Below, piece after piece: positions 1-6,993 of a stretch of DNA of 10,000 nucleotides (its first letter is position 1; each line of letters starts with the position of its first letter). This stretch comes from Penaeus vannamei (lineage: Eukaryota > Arthropoda > Malacostraca > Decapoda > Penaeidae). The position numbers and the translations under genes were made by a program. Location: NCBI RefSeq assembly GCF_042767895.1, contig NC_091568.1, forward strand, positions 32,877,665 to 32,887,664. The letters run 5' to 3'. The notes under the pieces were generated by a model. That model was not told the DNA's origin. It made no database searches and saw only the letters and a list, made by a program, of their open reading frames with translations.

Positions 1-61
1 CATTCATTTATTCATGTATTCCTCTATACGTCATCAGTTCTGCCTCATCTCCTTCAGTCCT

Positions 62-290
62 TATTTCATCACATTTAAGACGAATAATAATGATAATGAT
101 CCATAATAACAATCCCAATAACAATGATGATGATAAAGACCACGATAATTACGATAACAGAATTATCATAAAAGTGAAATAATGACAATGACAAGGAAAA
201 TACATCTAAAAATACCATAAATGATAACTACAATAACGACGATAGGAATAACGATAAAAGATAATAGAGACGATAGTGTGCGAAAAATAT
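62..290. repeat. Degenerate A/T-rich ATAA/GATAAY low-complexity repeat
   Basis: Short words such as AATAAT, GATAAT, AACGATAA and AATGATGATG recur without a fixed register, which is what a heavily mutated trinucleotide/hexanucleotide microsatellite looks like. Bases 1-61 before it hold an imperfect ATTC-like run and otherwise nothing recognisable. No reading frame of useful length or complexity crosses it. Confidence 0.7.
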
Positions 291-430
291 CTCCTAGAAA
301 TTGATTATTCCGCAATCTTTAAATAGCGAAAGATCGATCAAAGTTAACATGAGAGAACCATTCACCAAAATTTTATCTGAAATACGAGTATAACGATAAA
401 AAATAAATAAAAAAAGGAAGATAAAGCAAT
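291..430. other. Short non-repetitive A/T-rich patch
   Basis: This stretch is not made of simple repeats. On the minus strand, 294 to about 395 is open for roughly 33 codons of mixed composition, ending KDCGIINF-stop, and then runs into the stop-free (AG)n array. I do not recognise the peptide. The likeliest readings are chance or a worn fragment of an interspersed repeat; a short coding exon is less likely because no convincing splice sites were found. Confidence 0.35.
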
Positions 431-475
431 GTCGAAGGAGGGAGGGAGAAAGAGAAAGGGAAAAAGAAAGAGAGA

Positions 476-619
<144 letters not shown>

Positions 620-660
620 AGGAAGAGGAGAGAGAGGGAGGAAGAGAAAGGGATAGAGAG

Positions 661-665
<5 letters not shown>

Positions 666-733
<68 letters not shown>
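666..733. repeat. (AG)34 dinucleotide microsatellite
   Basis: Thirty-four uninterrupted AG units, separated from the previous AG array by about 45 bases of imperfect purine DNA containing GGAAGAGG, GGGATAG and AAGATAG words. Like its neighbour it ends in a G run (733-738). The two arrays probably belonged to one longer array that was interrupted, or arose by local duplication. Confidence 0.97.
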
Positions 734-738
<5 letters not shown>

Positions 739-739
739 T

Positions 740-946
740 TATGGGCAGGAGAAGGCAGATGGAGAGAGAGGAAGGGAAGAAGGGAAGGTAGATGGGAGTC
801 AAAACAGCAAAACAAACAAAGCAAAAACAAGCAAACAAAAAACGCGACAACACTTTCAACAGCAACAGATAAAAAAAAAAGTATACATATCAAAAAGGAA
901 AGAAAAAAGTCATATAAAAAACAATCTAAATTCATACCCCCCCCCC
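740..946. other. A-rich spacer ending in a C10 run
   Basis: Roughly 190 bases of A-rich DNA with AAAC/AACAAA words (800-845) and short A runs (871-880, 915-920), followed by an uninterrupted run of ten C at 937-946. I see no gene or recognisable element. Confidence 0.6.
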
Positions 947-960
947 TTTTTCCAACCACA

Positions 961-1110
961 GGAAGCTGCCTGCCATCCCGTGCCGCCATCCCTCCTCACC
1001 TCCTCCTCAACCCTCCACCCCCACCCCCTGCCTCCGTATTTCAAGGCCAGCCCGCCCACCGCCCGGCATTCCGCGCGCCAGCCTGGGACTCCGATTTCGA
1101 CGCGTTGCCA
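961..1110. other. GC-rich non-repetitive patch
   Basis: This patch is clearly richer in G+C and CpG than its flanks (for example the GCCCGGCATTCCGCGCGCC region near 1061-1079). Open frames run through it on both strands, but neither encodes anything I recognise, and both run out into repeats. It could be a relic of an interspersed element or a small CpG-rich regulatory patch; nothing decides between these. Confidence 0.4.
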
Positions 1111-1750
1111 ATCAATCCAGTCGACCAATCAGTTAAGAATCAGTCCTCCAATCAATCCATACATCAACCAACCAATCAATCAAACAACTAACCAATCAAC
1201 CAATCACTCCATCAACCAATCAATCAATGAAACTAATTAATCAACCAACCAATCAATCAAACAACTAATCAATCAACCAATCAATCAAACAACTAAACAA
1301 TCAACCAACCAATCAATCAAACAACTAATCAATCAACCAACCTATTAATCACTCCACCAATCAATCAATCAATCAACTAATCAATCTACCAATCACTCCA
1401 TCAACTAATCAACCAATCAAACAACTAATCAATCAATCAACTCATCAATCTACCAATCACTCCAACTAATCAACCAATCAATCAATCAAACTAATCAATT
1501 TATCAAACAACTAATCAATCAATCAACTAATCAATCTACCAATCACTCCAACTAATCAACCAATCAACCAATCAATCAAACTAATCAATTTATCAAACAA
1601 CTAATCAATCAAACAACAAATAAATCTCCCAATCACTCCATCAACCAATCAATCAATCAATCAGTCAAACCCTCCATCAACCAAAGATACAAAAGCCAAT
1701 CAATTAACAGTCATTAATCAAATCCATCCATCCATCAATCATTCAAAGAG
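1111..1750. repeat. Degenerate (CAAT)n repeat block with higher-order structure
   Basis: About 640 bases are built from CAAT/CAAC/TAAT tetramer variants with scattered 1-2 base insertions such as CACTCC and AAACAA. Within it, longer units recur. Bases 1241-1280 reappear exactly at 1301-1340 (period 60), and a longer module repeats at 1446, 1532 and 1622. The right end changes to ATCC tetramers (about 1720-1745). The short Asn/Gln/Ser/Pro-rich frames are products of the repeat. Confidence 0.93.
1382..1630. repeat. 64- to 90-bp tandem modules inside the CAAT block
   Basis: The marker word CAATCTACCAATCACTCCA starts at 1382, 1446 and 1532, with a diverged copy (AAATCTCCCAATCACTCCA) at 1622. The spacings are 64, 86 and 90 bases. 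The modules at 1446 and 1532 match along nearly their whole length and share the internal TAATCAATTTATCAAACAAC segment. They differ mainly by one extra tetramer, which explains 86 against 90. This is a true minisatellite layered on a tetranucleotide repeat, and it points to unequal exchange as well as slippage. Confidence 0.85.
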
Positions 1751-1821
1751 CCACCTGTCATTTATTCAATCAAGCAAGCCATCCATACACAAATAGACGC
1801 ATAAAATGAGGGGAGGAGAAT

Positions 1822-2064
1822 GAGGTGGAGGAGGAGGAAAATGAGGTGGAGGAGGAAAATTAGGAGGTGGAGGAGGAAAATGAGGTGGAGGAAAATGAGG
1901 TGGAGGAGGAGGAAAATTAGGAGGTGGAGGAGGAAAATGAGGTGGAGGAGGAGGAAAATAAGGAGGTGGAGGAGGAAAATGAGGTGGAGGAGGAGGAAAA
2001 TGAGGTGGAGGAAAATGAGGTGGAGGAGGAGGAGGAAAATGAGGAGGTGGAGGTAGAGGTTAAT
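1822..2064. repeat. 15-24-bp purine minisatellite, GAGGTGGA(GGA)nAAAT units
   Basis: Twelve consecutive units start at 1822, 1843, 1864, 1882, 1897, 1921, 1939, 1963, 1981, 2002, 2017 and 2041. Each of the first eleven begins GAGGTGGA, carries zero to three further GGA triplets and ends in GAAAAT, sometimes with an extra TAG or AAG; the last is diverged. Unit lengths are 15, 18, 21 or 24, always a multiple of three, so frames stay open on both strands (Arg/Trp, Glu/Val/Asn or Ile/Phe/Leu/His translations). That behaviour follows from triplet-based slippage and is not good evidence of coding: the translations resemble no known low-complexity protein and have no flanking complex domain. Confidence 0.9.
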
Positions 2065-2390
2065 GAGAAGGAGGAGGAGGAGGTGGTGGAGGAAAATGAG
2101 GTAGAAGAGAGTGAGGGAGGAATGAGGAGAGAGATAGAGGATGATAATGAAGAGGAGAAGGGAGGAGAAGGAGGGTGATAATGATGGGAGAATGAGGATG
2201 ATGATGATGAAGAAAAGGATGATGATGATGAAGAAAAGGATGATAATGTGATGATGAAAAGGATGATGATGATGCGAAGAGAGAAGGAGGATGATAATGA
2301 TGGGAGACTGAGGAGAATGAGAGGGTGAGGATGATGAAGAGGATGAGTATGATAAGGAAGAGTACAGGAAAAGGATTAGGATATTATATA
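2065..2390. repeat. Degenerate GGA and GAT/GAA purine-rich repeats
   Basis: GGA-type repeats grade into GAT/GAA repeats. At 2197-2217 and 2218-2238 the same 21-base unit (four GAT, two GAA, one AAG) occurs twice in tandem. A second local duplication places GATAATGATGGGAGA both near 2177 and near 2292. Codon-like triplet order is kept only over short distances, and no convincing gene is present. Confidence 0.8.
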
Positions 2391-2478
2391 CAGGAAGGAA
2401 GGAAGGAAGGAAAAAGGAAGGAGAGGAAGGAAGGAAAAAGGAAGGAAGGAAGGAGGAGGAAGGAAGGAAGGAAGGAAG
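2391..2478. repeat. Imperfect (GGAA)n tetranucleotide array
   Basis: GGAA tetramers dominate, with AAAAAGG and GGAGAGG interruptions. Tandem GGAA sites can bind ETS-family factors in animals; whether that occurs here is unknown. The array is followed by a short A/T-containing gap (2479-2516) and then a GGA array. Confidence 0.88.
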
Positions 2479-2516
2479 ATTAAACATATACAAGGAATAT
2501 ATAAAGAGGAAATTAT

Positions 2517-2690
2517 TAGGGAGGAGGAGGAAAGAGGAATTATTAGGTGTTAAGGATAGGATTAGGAGGGAGGAGGAGGAGGAGGAAGGAAGGAAGGAAG
2601 AGGAAGGAAGGAGGAGGAAGGAGGAGGGAGGAGGAGGAAGGAGAGGAAGGAGGAGGAGAGGAGGAGGAGGAGGAGGAGGGAGAGATTATC
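2517..2690. repeat. Imperfect (GGA)n trinucleotide array
   Basis: GGA and GGAA words fill most of this stretch. It starts with the near-duplicate words ATTATTAGGGAGG and ATTATTAGGTG and becomes almost pure GGA at 2641-2680. It closes a purine-rich strand segment that began near 1806. Confidence 0.85.
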
Positions 2691-2749
2691 GCCCGGGGGA
2701 GAACCACCACGAAGGCGATGATTTCAACACCTTAACCTGTCATCACCTG

Positions 2750-3092
2750 CCTCCCTTCTCTCTATCTCCCTCTCCTCTCTTTCCCTCCCCCTTCTCCTCC
2801 TCTCCTTGCCTCCTTCCCTCCCTTCCTCTCTCTGTACCCCCAGGTCCCCTTTCCCTCCTCTCCTTCCCCTCCCCTTCTCCTCTTCTTCCCCTCCCCTTCT
2901 CCTCTCCTTGCCTCCCCTCTCCCTCCTCTCCTTCGCTAAACTCACTTCTCCTGCTATCTTTTTGCATCCCTCCTCCGTCCCCCCTCTCATCTCCTTCCCT
3001 CCTCCCTCCCTCCCTCACTCCCTCCCTCCCTCGTACCCACTGTCCCCTCTCCCTCTCCTCTCCTTCCCTCCTCCCCCCTCCTCCTCCATACT
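2750..3092. repeat. Pyrimidine-rich CCCT/CTCC low-complexity tract
   Basis: After a short mixed junction (2691-2749) the plus strand changes from purine-rich to pyrimidine-rich: TCCCTCC, CTCCTCT and CCCTTCTCCTCT words recur, with CTCCCTCC tandems at about 3001-3030. Purines are rare but present, so this is an older, degraded tract. The Ser/Pro/Leu-rich and Gly/Glu/Arg-rich frames over it are low-complexity products. Confidence 0.85.
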
Positions 3093-3146
3093 TCAACCAG
3101 TTATTTAAACGAAGCAAGTCTCTCTCGCGTCTTCTGTCACCACCAG

Positions 3147-3205
3147 AAAAAAAAAAGAAAAAAAGAAAAGAAAAAAAAAAAGGAAAGGCGAAACAAATAA
3201 AACGA
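3147..3205. repeat. A-rich tract
   Basis: Runs of A (ten at 3147-3156, and eleven at about 3171-3181) broken by single Gs, following a short non-repetitive segment that includes CTGTCACCACCAG. It could be the poly(A) tail of a retroposed sequence on the plus strand, but no SINE body or target-site duplication could be recognised, so it is listed only as low-complexity DNA. Confidence 0.7.
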
Positions 3206-3350
3206 AAATAAGTAAGTATCACCTTCGTTTCAACATGTGCTGATCACACCTGCACGTATTAATTAACAATGTACACCTGTTGGGAAACGGCAAGTCACTG
3301 AGTTTGGTTGGCACACCTGGATAACTGTTTTCCTATTATTTTGTTTCGTA
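3206..3350. other. Non-repetitive patch with three CACCTG E-box motifs
   Basis: One of the few complex stretches in the left half of the window. It contains CACCTG at 3247-3252, 3274-3279 and 3314-3319, each inside an ACACCTG context. CACCTG is an E-box of the class bound by Snail/ZEB/Twist-type factors in animals. Three in 73 bases could be a regulatory cluster or an old short repeat; no open frame or known transposon was recognised. Confidence 0.4.
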
Positions 3351-3480
3351 TTCTTTTTTTCTTCCTTCTCTCTCCCGTTTTCTTTCTTCCTTTCTTCTCT
3401 CTCAGTCTTTCGCGTGAATCTGCGTAATTCATTTATCCTTTGTCTCTTCTTTTTGTTTCTCTCTGTTTTCCTTTCTCATA
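3351..3480. repeat. T/C-rich low-complexity stretch
   Basis: TTTCTT, TTCCTTC and CTCTCTC words with scattered purines. It grades directly into the AC block that begins near 3478. Confidence 0.7.
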
Positions 3481-3998
<518 letters not shown>

Positions 3999-4063
3999 AA
4001 CAAAGGGGTTTCTCACCGAGCACCTGTTTACGCCTTCAAAACCCACTTTGCATTCCTCCGAGT

Positions 4064-4500
4064 CGTAATCCCGTTCCCCCTCACCCCCTCCCCTTTCTCC
4101 CCAAGACAATAACCTCCCTCCCTACCTCTCCCTCTTTCCCCTTTTCTATCCCTTCATCCCTTTCCTCCCTTCCTTACTTCTTTCCCTTTGTCTCCTTTCA
4201 TCCCTTTCTCTATCCGTTACGTCTTCCCCCTTCTCTCCTTTCTTCCCTTTCGCTATCCCTTACTTCTTCCCCTTTCTCTCCTTTCCTCCCTTACATCTTC
4301 TTTCTCTCCTTTCCTCCCATACATCTTCTTTCTCTCCTTTCCTCCCTTCTACCCTCCCTTTCTCTCTCCCTTACTTCCTACCTTTCTCTCTCCCTTAAAC
4401 AATGCAAGGAACACGACCTCCCTTCCCCCCCTCCCCTCCCTCGACCACCTCCCCTCTCACCTGAGGCCACCCCCACCCTCTCCCCACCCCTGCCTTTCCG
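4064..4500. repeat. Pyrimidine-rich tract with a 28-bp tandem duplication
   Basis: CTTTCCCTT, TCTCTCCTTTCC and CCCTCCC words recur in a loose tandem pattern of roughly 25-35 bases. The cleanest copies, starting TACATCTTCTTTCTCTCC, lie at 4292 and 4320; they are identical for 27 bases with a period of 28. The stretch before it (3999-4063) is complex but short and unrecognised. Confidence 0.82.
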
Positions 4501-4530
4501 TTAATTCACAGAAGTCGCTGATCTCTAGCT

Positions 4531-4557
4531 GGGGTGGGCGGGGGTGGGCGGGGTGGG
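4531..4557 (+). other. G-quadruplex motif at a pyrimidine-to-purine switch
   Basis: Six G runs of three to five bases (4531-4534, 4536-4538, 4540-4544, 4546-4548, 4550-4553, 4555-4557) are separated by single T or C loops. This fits the usual G3+N1-7 quadruplex rule with the shortest possible loops, which is the most stable class. It lies exactly between the pyrimidine-rich tract to the left and the purine-rich tract to the right. No function is implied by the sequence alone. Confidence 0.8.
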
Positions 4558-4850
4558 AGGACGGGTGAGGGAAGCACGGAGAGGAGGAAGAGGTAGAAGA
4601 GAGACGACGAAAAGTTAGGAGGACGAGAGAGGAAGAGCATGAGGAGGTGGAGGAAGAGGAGGACGAGGAAGTGGAGAAGGAAGAAGATGAAGAGGAGGAG
4701 GAGGAGGAGGAGAAGAAGGAAGAAGAAAAGATGGAGAAGGAAGAAGAGGAGATAGAGAAGGAAAAAGAGGAGGAGGAAAAGGAGAAGAAAGAGGAGACAG
4801 AGTAGGAAAATGTGAGAGAGAACGAGGAAAGGGAGAGGGGGAGACTCTTC
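4558..4850. repeat. Purine-rich GGA/GAA low-complexity tract
   Basis: GAGGA, GAAGAAG and AGGAGGAGG words dominate, with a short near-pure (GGA)n core at about 4692-4712. It ends where the minus-strand retrotransposon remnant begins. The Leu/Phe-rich minus-strand frame is a low-complexity product. Confidence 0.85.
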
Positions 4851-5014
4851 TAACCCCAACCCTTTGATCCGAATTAATCAGTGGGAGCTAACGCTGACTG
4901 GGGCACTTAGGTGCATCCAAACTTCGTTTCCACCGACGAGGGTCCCTCTTGGCGCCCCTGACCTAGTTCTATCTCTTCACGACTAATCTGATTAATCTCC
5001 ACATGCCTAGGTCG

Positions 5015-5173
5015 TCACGCTGTCCTGTCTCGGGGCGAAAAAATCTGGTGAGTAGGATTACCCAAAGGGAAGCGAGCCAAGTGGCCATACAGCCTGAATT
5101 GGTGGTCCCAGATTGTGCTGGGAACAGTTCCTTTGCCTGTTTCGTGGTGCAGCTGTTGGTTAGACACAGGGTC
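5015..5173 (-). pseudogene. C-terminal fragment with RLYGHLARFP motif
   Basis: Fifty-two codons are open in one frame, including DPVSNQQLHHETGKG, QFRLYGHLARFP and HQIFSPRDR. These are typical of the C-terminal region of RTE-like non-LTR elements, where a conserved RLYGH-x-AR box precedes a D-x-P-x-H motif. The family's following proline/arginine-rich GRPR-like segment appears lost: a stop follows SPRDRTA. The terminal portion resumes in another frame as INQISREEIEL (4964-4999) and then RDPRRWKRSLDA (about 4912-4947). Confidence 0.85.
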
Positions 5174-5222
5174 CTGCTAATTATGTCCCATGATCCCGTG
5201 CAAAGATTTATTACAAAAGGCA

Positions 5223-5339
5223 TCAAGACGAGACTTCATGGCGCAGGATAGTGTCCAGTTTTAGTTCCAGTACCTGGGGCTTGAAGATACATAGTTTAGT
5301 CGTTCTGCACAGGTACTGCCATCTCCAAATACTCTTGCC
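5223..5339 (-). pseudogene. Fragment downstream of the reverse transcriptase domain
   Basis: Thirty-eight codons are open, beginning GKSIWRWQYLCRTTKLCIFK. The SIWR-x-x-YLCR-x-TKL-x-IFK pattern is characteristic of the connection region that follows the reverse transcriptase domain in this retrotransposon family. The expected continuation (a hydrophobic LLYG-type segment) is lost: the frame instead reads VLELKLDTILRHE and stops. Confidence 0.8.
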
Positions 5340-5459
5340 AAGACAGTTCATAGGCGAACCGCCTACTGACTTACTTGTCTGACAGCCCAGTCATATAGTG
5401 CACAACCCAAGATATGTATCAATATCCTTGCTACATGCACGTAACGACTAAGCAGATTC

Positions 5460-5483
5460 TAGGATAGCAATATCGTCAACAGC
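5460..5483 (-). pseudogene. Relic of the reverse transcriptase catalytic box (xxDD)
   Basis: The minus strand reads AVDDIAIL, matching the FADDVAIL-type box of non-LTR reverse transcriptases. The paired aspartates (5472-5477) that bind catalytic metal are still present, but the preceding Phe/Tyr-Ala has become Ala-Val. The box is in a different frame from the RQGCVLAP block just upstream, so the enzyme cannot be made. Confidence 0.75.
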
Positions 5484-5518
5484 GTCTTCATATTGCCCAG
5501 TGTTGCCTTACAGTAGCT

Positions 5519-5656
5519 CTATCCAGTATCCAGTCTATGCAAAGTGCTGAAAAGTGTTGGTGCAAGAACACAGCCCTGCCTCTTTCCAAAATTCATAGGG
5601 AAGAAGAAAAACAGGCCCGTGGCATACTTCACAGCACTTTCAGTACCAATATAAAA
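5519..5656 (-). pseudogene. Reverse transcriptase core fragment, longest intact block
   Basis: Forty-five codons stay open in one minus-strand frame. The peptide runs from YIGTESAVKYATG through FFFFPMNFGKRQGCVLAP to TLFSTLHRLDTG and then a stop. The G-x-RQGCVLAPTLF part is the classic non-LTR reverse transcriptase block between motif A and the catalytic aspartates; the upstream TESAVK segment is typical of RTE-like elements. The stop comes where relatives read a tryptophan-containing DWILGRA-like segment; that segment survives in another frame (DWILDRATV), so an indel lies near 5535-5555. Confidence 0.88.
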
Positions 5657-5731
5657 GCTTACAGTTATCCAATAATCCTTGTCGGAATTAGCCTAGGTCT
5701 CAATGATTCATAAGCTCCATGTCTAATTGCC

Positions 5732-5753
5732 TTCTTGAGGTATTCTTGAGGTA
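5732..5753. repeat. 11-bp tandem duplication inside the retrotransposon
   Basis: TTCTTGAGGTA occurs twice back to back. On the element's coding strand this falls where the LAAY-x-D-LKKAFD motif A of the reverse transcriptase should be: LAAYL survives to one side and LKKAI to the other, in shifted frames. The duplication therefore probably contributed to loss of the motif A aspartates. Confidence 0.8.
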
Positions 5754-6059
5754 GGCTGCAAGTCTACTGTGAGGTTACCAGCTGTGAAACCAGATTGCTC
5801 TGACCTCCGGTGCCTCTGATACGTCTTAAAAGGGTGTGAGCGAGAACCCTGCAGCTCGATTCAATCCCTTTTCCCCTTTAGAGAAGGGCGACCACACTCC
5901 TCAGCAAGTCAGGGAAACATGCAAGCCTCGTGCCTGAAGTTCACCACCAGTCTTTAAAAAAAACGGGATAGCGCAAATGCCAGTTCTTTTACCAAATCTC
6001 AACTCGAAGATCACCCTTACTTCGTTAGGGAAGGTGGTTCCTCATTTATGAGTGAATTC

Positions 6060-6503
6060 GGCCCTAGGATCGTGCCCTCGCTAACTGTTGGATCAAGATG
6101 TTGATTTTAACGATAATTATGATTATGCTGATGTCAATATAGGCGATGTTTATCCTTTCTTCTATAAGTCAATAACTTACGCAATGAAAACTTTTCCAGA
6201 AAATAAACCCCAATCAGAATTCGCGGCAATTTTACACTGTTCCGACGCCATCCCCGGTGCAGCCACCACTCGCCGCCGCCAAGATGACACCGCGTTTCGC
6301 AAAACGGTCGCCGCCGCCGTGCAAAAGCGCCTTGCATCCCGCTAGGCACTTACATAACACAATATCACTCTGAAGACACAGCAGATGCGGCTTGACACTC
6401 GTGGAGGGACGTGATGGCATTCGGCGAGAGCGTCCCGGCACGTCTCCATTACGGTAAGGTTGACAGCCATGAGCGAGGCATCAGCTCCAGTCATGTTCGT
6501 GGA
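6060..6503. other. Non-repetitive region with a CpG-rich patch
   Basis: Complex sequence of ordinary composition. Bases 6220-6345 stand out, with about 18 CpG dinucleotides in roughly 125 bases and two CGCCGCCGCC clusters (6271-6280, and about 6310-6320). A plus-strand match to a strong 5' splice site (ACG/GTAAGG) lies at 6451-6459. On the minus strand, 6342 to about 6500 is open with mixed composition (for example ETCRDALAECHHVPPR). I recognise no protein in either direction; it may be a short exon with promoter, or an unrecognised interspersed repeat. Confidence 0.4.
6184..6345 (+). other. Small hypothetical open frame, coding status doubtful
   Basis: From an ATG at 6184 the frame stays open for 53 residues, starting MKTFPENKPQSEF and ending AVQKRLASR-stop. 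The frame extends upstream without a stop to about 6088, but with no further ATG. Composition is mixed and not repeat-driven, with a basic C-terminal half. A second ATG at 6284, in another frame, sits in a Kozak-like GCCGCCAAGATGA context and opens a 29-residue frame (6284-6373). Two competing small frames in a CpG-rich patch argue as much for chance as for coding. Function unknown. Confidence 0.15.
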
Positions 6504-6560
6504 TGCGTGCGTGCGTGCGTGCTTGTGTGTGTGAATATGAGTGTGAATGTGAGTGAGTGA
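6504..6560. repeat. Short TGCG / GT / GTGA compound microsatellite
   Basis: About four TGCG units (6504-6522) are followed by a short GT run and imperfect GTGA/GTGAAT units up to about 6560. It is short and imperfect, a worn array. Confidence 0.85.
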
Positions 6561-6790
6561 GCAAGCGGGCGTGTTAATAAAGAAAAATACAAATTCATTC
6601 CTATCTTCCACAATTGCTTTCATGATACAAAGAACTAGAATGATAGATAAAAAAAAAATAACTATGCAGCCAGATCAACGCCCTGGAACGCAGCAAAACC
6701 ACAGTCGCGAGAAGCTAACAAGGGAAAGACCGCTTGCACGTCAGGCGACAGAACCTCCTTCGTAAAAGAGGAAAAAAGTCTTTAATTCGC
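6561..6790. other. Unrecognised non-repetitive stretch
   Basis: Mixed sequence with one A run (about 6650-6658). Short frames exist on the plus strand but carry no recognisable motif. I see nothing else in it. Confidence 0.4.
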
Positions 6791-6937
6791 GAGAATGAGG
6801 GAGGGAGAAAAATAGAAAGAAAGAGAGAAAGAGGAAAAGAGGGAGAGGGAGGGAAAGAAAGAAAGAGAGAGAGGGAGAGAAAGAAAGAGAGGGAGAGAGA
6901 GAGAGAGAGAGAGAGCGAAGGTGGGGAGGGGGGAGAT
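6791..6937. repeat. Purine-rich GAAA/GGGA/GA repeat
   Basis: Imperfect GAAAGA, GGGAGA and AAGAAAGA words lead into a short clean (GA)n run at 6893-6915 and then a G-rich end (GGTGGGGAGGGGGGAGA). It precedes an eleven-C run at 6994-7004, where the strand bias switches. Confidence 0.88.
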
Positions 6938-6993
6938 CAATATTTCCTGCAAGCAAACGGTTTTCCATTATATTAGTCACTTCCGCACACCTG

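Larger units (their letters stand above)
4890..6040 (-). mobile_element. 5'-truncated, decayed non-LTR retrotransposon (RTE-like)
   Basis: Reading the minus strand in changing frames recovers ordered blocks of a non-LTR reverse transcriptase and its C-terminal extension. From 5' to 3' they are: a TGICAIP-like block (5965-5984), LKTGGELQARGLH (5919-5957), RVLAHTLLRRIRG (about 5811-5850), IPTRIIG (5668-5691), the RQGCVLAPTLF core (5519-5656), AVDDIAIL at the catalytic site (5460-5483), an IWRWQYLCRTTK block (5223-5339), RLYGHLARFP (5015-5173), and INQISREEIEL and RDPRRWKRSLDA at the end. The order matches the family, but at least four frame changes and several stops separate the blocks, so it is dead. 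No endonuclease domain lies upstream, consistent with the usual 5' truncation on insertion. Clade assignment to RTE is from remembered family resemblance and is less certain than the reverse transcriptase call. Confidence 0.9.

Noticed and set aside
1111..1750. Possible CRISPR-like array of spaced CAAT units
   Set aside because: Repeat and spacer are both made of the same tetramer, with no unique spacers and no associated genes, and the window looks eukaryotic.
1762..2493. 243-residue minus-strand frame rich in Leu, Ile, His and Ser, resembling a membrane protein
   Set aside because: It is the complement of purine GGA/GAT/GGAA repeats; the hydrophobicity comes from TCC/TTT/ATC codons in the repeat and not from membrane segments.
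3147..3205. Poly(A) tail of a SINE or processed pseudogene
   Set aside because: No recognisable body with RNA polymerase III boxes upstream and no target-site duplication seen; A-rich runs are common throughout.
4850..4862. Arthropod telomere-like CTAACCCCAACC
   Set aside because: Only two imperfect units, at the edge of the retrotransposon remnant; a telomeric array would be long and regular TTAGG.
5003..5251. 82-residue plus-strand frame and 85-residue minus-strand frame at 4969-5226
   Set aside because: Both overlap the retrotransposon C-terminal block. The true family match is in another minus-strand frame (RLYGHLARFP), so these are shadows.
5838..5862. tRNA-like T-arm word (GCTCGATTCAATCC)
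   Set aside because: It lies inside the retrotransposon coding remnant, and no acceptor, D or anticodon arms can be folded around it.
6488..6623. HTHIHTHTHKHARTHA-like portion of a minus-strand frame, possible His-rich peptide
   Set aside because: It is the complement of the TGCG/GT/GTGA microsatellite at 6504-6560.
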